Source of the DNA: JAFASC01 sp036265935
Lineage (GTDB): Bacteria > Pseudomonadota > Alphaproteobacteria > Rhizobiales > Beijerinckiaceae
Length of the DNA: 33,095 nt
Direction: 5' to 3'
Assembly (NCBI GenBank): GCA_036265935.1
Contig: DATAOB010000113.1
Coordinates: 1-33,095, forward strand
Shown here piece by piece: positions 1-6,491 of the stretch; position 1 is the first letter of the stretch, and each line of letters starts with the position of its first letter. The notes beneath the pieces are model-generated. The model worked only from the letters and a program-made list of their open reading frames with translations, made no database searches and was not told where the DNA came from. The position numbers and the translations under genes are program-made.

Positions 1-1
1 C

Positions 2-358
2 ATGGGCTACTGCCATTGTCGCTCATGTCGTTCTTGGTCTGGCGGCCCGGTCAATGCATTCAGCCTCTGGCCCCCGGATGCGGTGAAGGTGACGAAAGGT
101 GCGGAGAACGTCGCGACCTATGCAAAGACCGAATTAAGCCAGCGGAAGTTCTGCGGCTTGTGTGGTGGCCACCTAATGGCTGCGCACCCTCCACTAGAAA
201 TGACTGACGTTTTCGCCGCCACAATTCCTGATCTTCCTTTTGTTCCGCAGGTGCACGTCAACTATGCTGAAACCGTGCTGCCGATGCGCGACGGACTTAC
301 CAAGCTGCGGGACTTCCCAAAGGAGTTTGGAGGGTCAGGAGAAACCGTGCCGGAATAA
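2..358 (+). CDS. GFA/CENP-V family zinc-binding protein, 5' end probably outside the window
   Basis: The family (glutathione-dependent formaldehyde-activating enzyme-like, Mss4-like fold) binds zinc through paired cysteine motifs; most members have no proven substrate. The sequence opens with a CHCRSCR motif (Cys4, Cys6, Cys9) and carries FCGLCGGHL at about residues 50-58 (Cys51, Cys54), the two hallmark zinc sites in the right order. Full-length members usually have another 20-40 residues, including a CxCG motif, before the CHCxxCR motif. The ATG at base 2 is therefore probably internal and the gene is cut by the window edge. The stop is at 356-358. The C-terminal part has the usual aromatic and acidic spacing and no frameshift. 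No partner gene is visible. I am fairly sure of the family and cannot name a substrate. Confidence 0.75.
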   Translation: MGYCHCRSCRSWSGGPVNAFSLWPPDAVKVTKGAENVATYAKTELSQRKFCGLCGGHLMAAHPPLEMTDVFAATIPDLPFVPQVHVNYAETVLPMRDGLTKLRDFPKEFGGSGETVPE

Positions 359-452
359 ACAACGAGGTCTTTTCAGCCGCTCGCGCAGTCCACGCGCCAC
401 TCACTAGGGGCTGGGTTTCGGGACATATCCGCCCGGCGTAGCAGCTCTTTCA

Positions 453-528
453 GCGTCGCTCGAAATCCGGGTTCTTTGTCTTTAGCCATGCACGCGTCCC
501 GCCGCTCACGTAACGGGAGCCGATCCGT
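453..528 (-). pseudogene. Fragment of an ATP-dependent DNA ligase (LigD-like), WLKTKNP motif
   Basis: The minus strand reads SRYVSGGTRAWLKTKNPDF and then a stop. It matches the end of the nucleotidyltransferase domain of LigD-type ligases, where an S-x-Y-x-x-G stretch precedes W-L/V-K-x-K-N-P (ligase motif V). Only about 25 residues remain and no ligase domain continues on either side, so this is a relic. The segment that should precede it (LEGIVSKRL) lies next to it on the opposite strand. The motif match is seen directly; the assignment to LigD is from memory of the family. Confidence 0.5.
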
Positions 529-535
529 CTTTCGT

Positions 536-580
536 CGTGCGTGCTGGATGGACCTCGAAGGCATCGTGTCGAAGCGCCTG
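536..580 (+). pseudogene. Fragment of an ATP-dependent DNA ligase (LigD-like), EGIVSKR motif
   Basis: The plus strand encodes ACWMDLEGIVSKRL. The EGIVSKR heptad is the conserved motif IV region of LigD-type ATP-dependent ligases and normally sits about 20 residues before the WLKxKNP motif. Here that second motif is on the other strand immediately to the left. The two pieces together look like one ligase segment broken by a small inversion. After SKRL the reading frame runs into a terminator-like hairpin and has no ligase similarity. Confidence 0.5.
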
Positions 581-584
581 CAAC

Positions 585-613
585 AAAAAGCCCCGCCAGT
601 TTCCCGGCGGGGC
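585..613 (-). terminator. Intrinsic terminator reading on the minus strand
   Basis: An 8-bp perfect GC stem (GCCCCGCC at 590-597 pairing with GGCGGGGC at 606-613, 8-base loop) is followed on the minus strand by CTTTTTG. This is the classic shape of a Rho-independent terminator. No intact minus-strand gene lies upstream of it, so it appears to have lost its gene. Confidence 0.6.
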
Positions 614-804
614 AAGGGGAGAAGTACGCGAGCAACGGGAGTTGAGAACCGCCGCCCGCGTGCTCATCCTGCGCCAGCGCTCCGCATCGGGCAAGATACT
701 CCCACTCCGTTCCCAGAATGTTCCTGGACGCTGTCTAACTGATTGCGGAGCGCAAATAAGGAACAAACAGAGACAAGGAAAATGTCACCTGGCGGGAACG
801 GGGC

Positions 805-846
805 AAAATGAAAAGCCCTACCAGCGAGGGCGCACTGGCAGGGCTT
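805..846 (-). terminator. Second hairpin with T-rich tail on the minus strand
   Basis: Twelve-base arms AAGCCCTACCAG (813-824) and CTGGCAGGGCTT (835-846) pair with one mismatch around a 10-base loop. On the minus strand the stem is followed by TTTTCATTTT. It is terminator-like and ends about 12 bases before the recognisable transposase fragment begins. No minus-strand gene feeds it. Confidence 0.45.
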
Positions 847-857
847 GGCCGCCTGAA

Positions 858-1273
858 TGGCCGGCAACAACAGCTGGAATCTGCGGCGAGATGATCCGCG
901 ATATGATGATCGAATGCGTGGAACGTCGCTTCGGCGGCAGCCGCGCCCCGCACAACGTGCAGTGGCTCACCGATAACGGATCAATCTTTGCTGCCTACAA
1001 GACCATGAACATCGCGCTGGCGCTGAACCTCGAACCTTGCTTCACCCCAGTCGAAAGTCCGGAGAGCAACGGCATGGCAGAGGCCTTCGTCAAAACGCTC
1101 AAACGCGATTACGTTCGGGTGAGCCCAATAGGCGATGCCGCAGCCGCACTCACACTCAAATCGATCGCTGGATGGAGGACTACAACACTGTTCACCCGCA
1201 CTCCCGGCTGGGCTATCGCTCACCGCGAGAATACATCAATGCTAAATCCCAATCCGCCGCGTGTCCGGTCTGA
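858..1273 (+). mobile_element. Remnant of an IS3-family transposase (OrfB, integrase core), truncated and frameshifted
   Basis: From about 858 the plus strand encodes ATTAGICGEMIRDMM and then WLTDNGSIFAA, FTPVESPESNGMAEAFVKTLKRDY, the C-terminal half of the DDE integrase core of IS3-family OrfB. The second catalytic Asp (LTDNG) and the catalytic Glu (GMAEAF) are visible. The first catalytic Asp and the whole N-terminal half are missing. At about 1148-1155 the frame shifts by what looks like a duplicated AC. The rest (QIDRWMEDYNTVHPHSRLGYRSPREYI) continues in another frame to a stop at 1271-1273. With a missing 5' half and a frameshift the element cannot move itself. I could not identify terminal inverted repeats. 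Confidence 0.85.
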
Positions 1274-1669
1274 CAGGTCAACTCCACGCTGCTCTCCGCT
1301 TGAGGCTTCTGCACCTGCTCATGTCACGCGCGAGTACGGCAGCTAGATAAGCATTGCGATGGTCTGAGTTGCGACACGGGAGAGCCCCAAGTAGCCCGAA
1401 GCTATCGCTCGCGTCTCAACAGATCGCGTAGGCCGAGGGCGCTCTCCCGGTGTGCCGTCTGTGTCCTTGGCCGCTAAGCTGAGCCCAGGCGCTTGCGTCA
1501 GCCATCAATGCGGCACTGCTGTCCAGGTGGGGTCATCGGACACCTCCAAGCCTCGCAGGCGCGTAGAACGCCCCGAGCGCAAGGCTAAAACGAACGTCCC
1601 TGCACCGCAAGGGGACGCGCAGGCCGAGGAGCTGGCGAACTGGGCGGAGCTGCCTGAGCGCGCCTCGCT
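1274..1669. other. Gene-free stretch between the IS3 remnant and the small protein gene
   Basis: I see no convincing gene, RNA or repeat in these roughly 400 bases. Reading frames exist on both strands but their translations are low in hydrophobic residues, rich in Arg, Ser and Pro, and match nothing I recognise. It probably includes leftover sequence from the decayed mobile element. Confidence 0.5.
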
Positions 1670-1876
1670 TCAGCTTTTCTTGTTCAGGACCTTGTCGGCC
1701 TTCGCATCTACTTTTTTCTTGTCGGCCTTCGACAGGTTGCCCGCCTTGACCTGCTGTGCCGCCCGCGCCTTCGCGTTTCTCGCGTGCGCCGCGTCTTCTA
1801 CGGGGTACTTGTGGCCGGGTAGGGCGAACTTGCTGTCCGGCAATTTGTCTCGCTGCCTGCTGGTGAGTTTAGCCAT
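1670..1876 (-). CDS. Small basic hypothetical protein, 68 residues, lysine/alanine-rich
   Basis: The protein starts MAKLTSRQRDKLPDSKFALPG, continues with KYPVEDAAHARNAKARAAQQVKAG and ends in a Lys-rich helix (KADKKKVDAKADKVLNKKS). This pattern (LPxSxFALPGxxYPVxDxxHARNAxAR) is familiar from many short uncharacterised proteins of soil Proteobacteria and phages. I know of no proven function. The ATG at 1874-1876 is chosen over longer upstream frames because GGAGGT lies four bases before it. Longer versions would also run through the tRNA gene. There is no signal peptide, membrane segment or cysteine. It is the only intact protein gene in a decayed neighbourhood. Confidence 0.75.
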   Translation of the reverse strand: MAKLTSRQRDKLPDSKFALPGHKYPVEDAAHARNAKARAAQQVKAGNLSKADKKKVDAKADKVLNKKS

Positions 1877-2051
1877 GGCAACCTCCACGAAAGCGAAACG
1901 AGTACGAGGCGCGAAGGTTCGCAGCCCCGACAGCCGAGGGCTGGTGTTACAAGTTGGTGTTACACAGGCTCTGGACATGCGCTTCCCACGCATGCAACAG
2001 GGCCACGCAGGAATGGACAAGGGGGTCGCCCGGTCCGTAAGAGACGCCCGG

Positions 2052-2136
2052 GCCCAGGTGGCGGAATTGGTAGACGCGCTGGTTTCAGGTACCAGTGATG
2101 CAAGTCGTGGAGGTTCGAGTCCTCTCCTGGGCACCA
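2052..2136 (+). tRNA. tRNA-Leu, anticodon CAG
   Basis: A complete class II tRNA. The acceptor arms are GCCCAGG (2052-2058) and CCTGGGC (2126-2132), followed by A and an encoded CCA (2134-2136). The anticodon stem is CTGGT/ACCAG around the loop TTCAGGT, giving anticodon CAG at 2086-2088, which reads CUG leucine codons. A long variable arm (about TGATGCAAGTCGTG) and a T arm with GTTCGAGTC are present. CUG is likely the dominant Leu codon in this GC-rich genome. The gene is flanked on both sides by broken genes, which fits a tRNA used as an integration hot spot, though I found no duplicated 3' end. Confidence 0.97.
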
Positions 2137-2182
2137 GCCATTTCCCGAGCTTCGCAATCGCATGGCGGTCTGCGACCTGTGC

Positions 2183-2851
2183 TTATCGGCCGCTAGGAAT
2201 CTTTGCCAGCGCTGTTCGCTGCCGCGCCCATTGAATGGCCGTTCTGAGCGGAGCGAGCTGCCAGCACAGCCGGTAGAGCTTCCGAGTCTCTTGCTTTGTC
2301 GGCGGCGCATTTGCCAACATTCGCGTGACAATTTGCTGCGCAAGCCGTCTTCCGGCTGCCGCATCCTGTCCATCTCTCACCGGCTCGCAACTGATAAAGG
2401 GGCGCAAGACCTTCAGGATCACTCGATAAGCCTCGAAACGCCGTTCGGGCGCACCGATCTCCTCGCCTTTGACAAATGTGCTCACGTCGGCGGCAAGATC
2501 ATCGTCATAGAGATCATAGACAAGACCAAGCCGTTGCCATAACGCCTCGCGGATTCGATGCGTGCGGTTCCGCGGCTTTATCGCGTACAACGACGTCAAT
2601 CCGCGTGGATTGCACCTATATTGGGTCAGACGGTCCGCAAGATTGCGTGCGCGGCAAAACGGCAGCATTTCGAACCAAAGGTAATGATCATAGGAGACCG
2701 CCTCTTCAGGCCGGTAGCGGTCGGCTTTTTCGAAGCAGCTGCGCCGAAACGCGACGGCCGGATGATAGAACGGGTTGTGAAACAGGATCGTCCACCTGAT
2801 CTCCAAATCCGTCTGCGGCATTCTCTGCGACCCGTTACCGCCTCGCTGCAT
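2183..2851 (-). pseudogene. 3' remnant of a family 2 glycosyltransferase
   Basis: The open frame encodes about 222 residues resembling only the C-terminal half of GT2-type enzymes. It begins inside the domain with TDLEIRWTILFHNPFYHPAVAFRR, then SYDHYLWFEMLP, RARNLADRLTQYRCNPRGLT, and a helical tail rich in Arg and Leu. Typical members have an N-terminal A/GT-A nucleotide-binding half with a DxD motif before the NPFxHPxVxFRR block. That half is absent. The frame loses similarity at about 2825, where a second, oppositely oriented glycosyltransferase remnant begins. I conclude that a deletion or rearrangement joined two damaged genes. No ribosome binding site is evident at the first available ATG. 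The remaining part has no internal stop, so the loss may be recent. Confidence 0.7.
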
Positions 2852-3537
2852 ACGCCTATGACGATTGCGGCGTTCCCGCTCACTTCCAGGTGCTGGACGC
2901 CGGGGACATCGCTCCCGCCGATCGTCTGTTCTTCTACAAAGCGGGTTTCGGGGCGGGAAGCCCTGCCGGCTTCACCAATTATTTCAGATACACGTTGCTG
3001 GAACGGTCCGATACAATCTCGATCGACGCCATGTCCTCTGCCTCTCGCGCGATTGGCCCGCGCAAACGGCGGTGCTTGCCGCCTGGGAGGACGCGGATCA
3101 CATCAACGGCGCGGTGCTGGGGCTTCCCCGACAAGCGGCGTTCTTGCCGGGCGGAGGCGGAGAGATTAGGCAAGGACATCGGCTGGGGGCAAGCGGGACC
3201 CTTCCTCCTCACGCGGGTTCTCGCAGAATTCGGCCTCACATCCTCGGTTTTCGCGCCCGTCGTTTTTTATCCCATTCATTATAGCGAGGGGTACAAGCCG
3301 TTCATGCCGGAATACAAGGGCGAAGTGAATGCGCGATCGAAAGCATCGTTGGCAATCCACCTCTGGCATTCTCCAGTGAGATATACGAATTTCGACAAAA
3401 CGCTTCTGCCGGACGAAGACTCGTTTTTTGGCCAGGCTGTCTTGCGGCACGCGACTGCGGCATATTTCAAGCGGCGCGACAGATCGGAATATTTGGCGCA
3501 CGTGACGGCGTGCCGCGATATGGGATTGCCGGGATAG
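2821..3537 (+). pseudogene. Frameshifted DxD glycosyltransferase (GT32 / alpha-1,4-glycosyltransferase-like)
   Basis: Three segments fit one protein but lie in two frames. The first, open from 2821, reads YAYDDCGVPAHFQVLDAGD, then LFFYKAG and FTNYFRYTLLE, typical of the N-terminal part of GT32/capsular glycosyltransferases. It reaches IDAM at 3022-3033. Restoring one G after base 3030 would give IDADVLCLSRDWP, the DxD metal-binding block. The next stretch (AAWEDADHINGAVLGLP) is in that shifted frame. At about 3135-3155 the frame returns, and RLGKDIGWGQAGPFLLT, VFYPIHYSEGY and AIHLWHSPVRY follow to the stop at 3535-3537. Two opposite shifts leave about 40 residues scrambled, including the active-site loop. 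The 5' end is also missing. The stop precedes the next gene by 11 bases. Confidence 0.7.
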
Positions 3538-3548
3538 CGGAGCGCGCC

Positions 3549-4517
3549 ATGCATTTCATAAGCGACGCGGATGTTGCGCGCGTCTTGACATTTCCGGTCC
3601 TGATCGCAGCGATGGAAGCGGCGCATCGGCGGCCGAAGATCGAGGTGCTCGACGGATTCCTCGGCAGCGAGGGCGCGCAATATGTTATTCGCAGTGCCGT
3701 CGATCGCGGCCGCTATATGGCGAGCAAAATGTTCACGAGCTTTCCCGGCAATCTTGCCGCCGGGAAATTGCCGGCGGTGCAGGCGGTCTGCGTCCTCTTC
3801 GACGGGCGTGACGGCCGTCCGCTGGCGGTTTTTGACGCCACCGAAATCACGCATTGGCGAACCGCGGCCGATTCGGCGCTCGGCGCCAAGTTATTGGCGC
3901 CGGAAAATACGCAGACGCTACTCGTCGTCGGCGCCGGCGCGATGGCGCCGTTTCTCGTGCGCGCGCACCGCACCGCGCGGCCATCGCTCCGCCGCGTCAT
4001 CATTTGGAATCGCACGGCGGAACGCGCCGCGGCCCTGGCTGCGAGTTTGTGCGGCGAAGGCATCGAGGCGGAAACGACGACCGATCTCGACGTGGCGACG
4101 CGCGCAGCCGATGTGATCACGACCTGCACCCGCGCACACGCGCCGCTGATCAAGGGCGTCAATTTGCGCCCCGGCACGCATCTCGATCTCGTCGGCGGCT
4201 ACACCTCTCAGACACGCGAGGCGGATGATGAGGCGGCGCGGCGTGCCCGCATCTTCGTCGACAGGCGCGAATCCGCCTTTCACGGCGTCGGCGATATTTT
4301 GCAGCCGATTGCCAGCGGCGCGATCACGGAAAACGACGTGCTCGGCGATCTCTACGATCTCGCGAAGGGCGCGGCCGGCCGGCGCTCCGCATCGGACATC
4401 ACGTTGTTCAAGAATGCCGGCGGCGGGCACCTGGATTTGATGACCTGCGAGGTGGTGTTCGAACGACTCGGCGCCAAGCTCAACGCGGCCGACATCTCTA
4501 AATCATGGCGGGAATGA
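3549..4517 (+). CDS. Ornithine cyclodeaminase / mu-crystallin family NAD(P)-dependent enzyme
   Basis: Members include ornithine cyclodeaminase, alanine dehydrogenase, and ketimine or pyrroline-2-carboxylate reductases; all are cytosolic and act on amino acids or cyclic imines. Of about 322 residues, Lys60 (YMASKMFTSFPGN) aligns with the family's catalytic lysine. WRTAADSALGAKLLA (103-117) is the conserved substrate/cofactor block. VVGAGAMA (126-133) is the Rossmann glycine motif, followed by RRVIIWNRTAERA. The ending with NAGGGHLDLM is also typical. The ATG at 3549 is chosen because the fold starts there and AGCGGAG lies just upstream. A longer in-frame start at 3510 would add residues inside the preceding pseudogene. 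The gene stands alone between a dead gene and a convergent binding-protein gene. The exact substrate cannot be told from sequence. Confidence 0.9.
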   Translation: MHFISDADVARVLTFPVLIAAMEAAHRRPKIEVLDGFLGSEGAQYVIRSAVDRGRYMASKMFTSFPGNLAAGKLPAVQAVCVLFDGRDGRPLAVFDATEITHWRTAADSALGAKLLAPENTQTLLVVGAGAMAPFLVRAHRTARPSLRRVIIWNRTAERAAALAASLCGEGIEAETTTDLDVATRAADVITTCTRAHAPLIKGVNLRPGTHLDLVGGYTSQTREADDEAARRARIFVDRRESAFHGVGDILQPIASGAITENDVLGDLYDLAKGAAGRRSASDITLFKNAGGGHLDLMTCEVVFERLGAKLNAADISKSWRE

Positions 4518-4545
4518 TGCCGAGCAGTAGAGCGCCGACGGGAGC

Positions 4546-5298
4546 TCACGACGGATCGAATCCCGAATCTTTCCAGACGCGTTTGTTCTCTGGTTCGGCA
4601 AGGAATTTGATGAACGACAGAGCCGGCTGCGGATTGGCATTTGCCGCACTGACCGCGCCGCCATAGACGAGCTTGAGCTGCAGCGCGTCGGGAAGCGGTC
4701 CGATTTCGGTGACGTCCTTCACATGCACGACTTCGCTCGATTGATAAATCCCGATCTCCGCGCCGCCGCTCGCCACGACTTCGGCGCCGCCGTCCAACGC
4801 GGCGCGGTAGGTCACCTTGTCCTTGATTGCCGGTGCGATGCCGAGCTGCTCGACGAGACGCGCCAGGTGCATGCCGCTCGGCGTCGTCGGCGGCGAATAG
4901 ACAAGAGAGCGCGCCTTGAGAAGCGCGTCGCGAAACGCGTCCGGCGTGGAAATATCCGGACGCGGAGCGCCCTCCTTGACGATCGCGACGACCCTGATCG
5001 TCCCCAACGGCGCGCTGCCTTCGCTCTTCAGCTTGCCTGCTTTCGCCAAATCCGCGATCGCGGTCGTTGGTAGCAGAACCATATCGGGAGTTTCGCCCGC
5101 CTGCAGCTTTTGTTGCAGAGCTGTGATCACCGCGTAGGTGACGTGCACGTGATGGCCGGTCAGCGTCTGGAATTGCGGGATCAAAGTTGCGAGCACCTCC
5201 TTTGGCGCGCCGCCGCTCATCACGCTGATCTCTGCCGCGATGCCCGGCGGAGCGCCGGAAATTAATGCAGCCATTGCCCACGCGATCCTGAACTTCAT
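4546..5298 (-). CDS. Orphan ModA-like periplasmic substrate-binding protein
   Basis: About 250 residues with an N-terminal signal peptide (MKFRIAWAMAALISGAPPGIAA, cleavage after AA). A type-2 periplasmic binding fold of the molybdate-binding/extracellular class follows: EISVMSGGAPKEVLATLIPQF, a PDMVLLPTTAIADLAKAGKL block, SLVYSPPTTPSGMHLARLVEQLGI, and a hinge-like AEIGIYQSSEVVHV. True ModA proteins use Ser/Thr hydroxyls to bind the oxyanion; SGG after the first strand and SPPTTPSG could serve this, but I cannot confirm molybdate. No permease or ATPase accompanies it. It follows a secreted protein and a hydrolase on the same strand (32-base gap to the preceding stop), so it is probably the last gene of a three-gene transcript. 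It may be a scavenging or sensing protein instead of part of a transporter. Confidence 0.85.
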   Translation of the reverse strand: MKFRIAWAMAALISGAPPGIAAEISVMSGGAPKEVLATLIPQFQTLTGHHVHVTYAVITALQQKLQAGETPDMVLLPTTAIADLAKAGKLKSEGSAPLGTIRVVAIVKEGAPRPDISTPDAFRDALLKARSLVYSPPTTPSGMHLARLVEQLGIAPAIKDKVTYRAALDGGAEVVASGGAEIGIYQSSEVVHVKDVTEIGPLPDALQLKLVYGGAVSAANANPQPALSFIKFLAEPENKRVWKDSGFDPS

Positions 5299-5330
5299 TC
5301 TCTTCCCCGGACCTCATGCGGTGCGTGGGA

Positions 5331-6419
5331 TCAATGTGCCCGGCGGTGCCTTTTCGGTTTCGCTTTGCGTGCTCTCTCTCTGCGCGGCGGCGGACGGTGC
5401 GCAGTCGGCTGCTGCGCCGCGGCGTGTTGCGCGGGCGTTGCCGCCGATGATGCTGCCGGTCTTGGCGGTGGCGCGGGATCAATTGCGGCGGGGGCGGGCG
5501 GAGGCGCGGGTTGAGCTGCGGGAGCTGGAATCACAGCGACGGGCGCCGCTTCTGTTGCAGGACTCGCCGCAAGGGCCGGCGGCACGGGTTTGGCCGGATC
5601 TACAAAAATCCATTTTTGCTCGATTTCGTGAGCCGACAGACCCGTTATCGCCGATATTGCCGATTCGGCAGCCGCGAGTGCGCGGTCGGATTCCTGCTCG
5701 CGTATCGCAAACAGCTGTCCCGGCAACGGAGCGAAACTCACCTTGATACTGCCTTTGGCGAGCTCGCCCGGATCGAAGGATATTTCATCGGCTTCGAACG
5801 CGAACGCAAACGGCTCTCCCGCTGCATAGGTGATAACATCGCCGGCTGGCGCCGCAGCGCTTCGCGCGGCTGCTTCGAGGCCGGCTTTAACTTTCGTCCA
5901 CGCCTCGGCCGACGCGTCGGCCTTGCGCGAGATGGTGATGATGGGCGTGCCGACATAGGCTCGTCTTATGACGAGAGGGATTTGGCCGCGTCGCGCCGCC
6001 GCCGCAGCGGCCTCAGCCGCTTCCACCCGGCGAACAAGATCCTGCGCATTCATGTCGATGGCCTGCGCATCGGTGAACGACATCACGATTTCAGCGCTGT
6101 CGCCCGCTGCAGGCGAAAGGCGAAAGAAGCTCCAGACCGACGCTTTCGACTTCGCATCGAGACGAAATCCATCCTCCGCCGGAATGCTAGTCTTATCGCC
6201 GCGACGCAAAGCCGGATCGCCGGGATCGCCGGATTTTGCCGGGAAGCGCATATTGTAGGTGAGGACGGCACCCGGCCAGGCGCCCGGCCGCGGCGGCACG
6301 TTGACGATTACGTTTTCCGCGCGCGAGGAAAAGCGCGCGGCAACAACGTCCTTGAAATCTGCATTTGCAGGCGTTGCGAAAAGCCAAATGGCGGCGGCGC
6401 ATTTCAGCAGGACGCGCAT
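5331..6419 (-). CDS. Secreted hypothetical protein with Pro/Ala-rich linker and basic tail
   Basis: I do not recognise a named family. About 362 residues. A clear signal peptide (MRVLLKCAAAIWLFATPANA) is followed by a mixed alpha/beta region to about residue 250 (FKDVVAARFSSRAENVIVNV, later PLVIRRAYVGTPIITISRKA and ITYAAGEPFAFAFEADEISF). The next 80 or so residues are dominated by Pro and Ala (PAPAAQPAPPPAPAAIDPA), and the protein ends with an Arg/Lys cluster (PRRERARKAKPKRHRRAH). Such tails can bind peptidoglycan or other polyanions, which is a guess. The ATG at 6417-6419 is taken because the signal peptide begins there; an upstream start would put 17 odd residues before it. It lies between a secreted hydrolase and a binding protein, and all three proteins are exported. 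Confidence 0.75.
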   Translation of the reverse strand: MRVLLKCAAAIWLFATPANADFKDVVAARFSSRAENVIVNVPPRPGAWPGAVLTYNMRFPAKSGDPGDPALRRGDKTSIPAEDGFRLDAKSKASVWSFFRLSPAAGDSAEIVMSFTDAQAIDMNAQDLVRRVEAAEAAAAAARRGQIPLVIRRAYVGTPIITISRKADASAEAWTKVKAGLEAAARSAAAPAGDVITYAAGEPFAFAFEADEISFDPGELAKGSIKVSFAPLPGQLFAIREQESDRALAAAESAISAITGLSAHEIEQKWIFVDPAKPVPPALAASPATEAAPVAVIPAPAAQPAPPPAPAAIDPAPPPRPAASSAATPAQHAAAQQPTAHRPPPRRERARKAKPKRHRRAH

Positions 6420-6491
6420 GTCCAGGCCTCCAACCGCCTCGGCCGCAAAACCCGACCGGAGCGCTGCCACACCACGAGAATCCGCATCATT

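Noticed and set aside
2113..2136. Possible attachment-site duplication of the tRNA-Leu 3' end
   Set aside because: I looked for a second copy of the T-arm and acceptor sequence in the window and saw none. A copy outside the window cannot be excluded.
1452..2234. A 260-codon plus-strand frame
   Set aside because: It runs through the complete tRNA-Leu gene and is antisense to the small protein gene with a good ribosome binding site.
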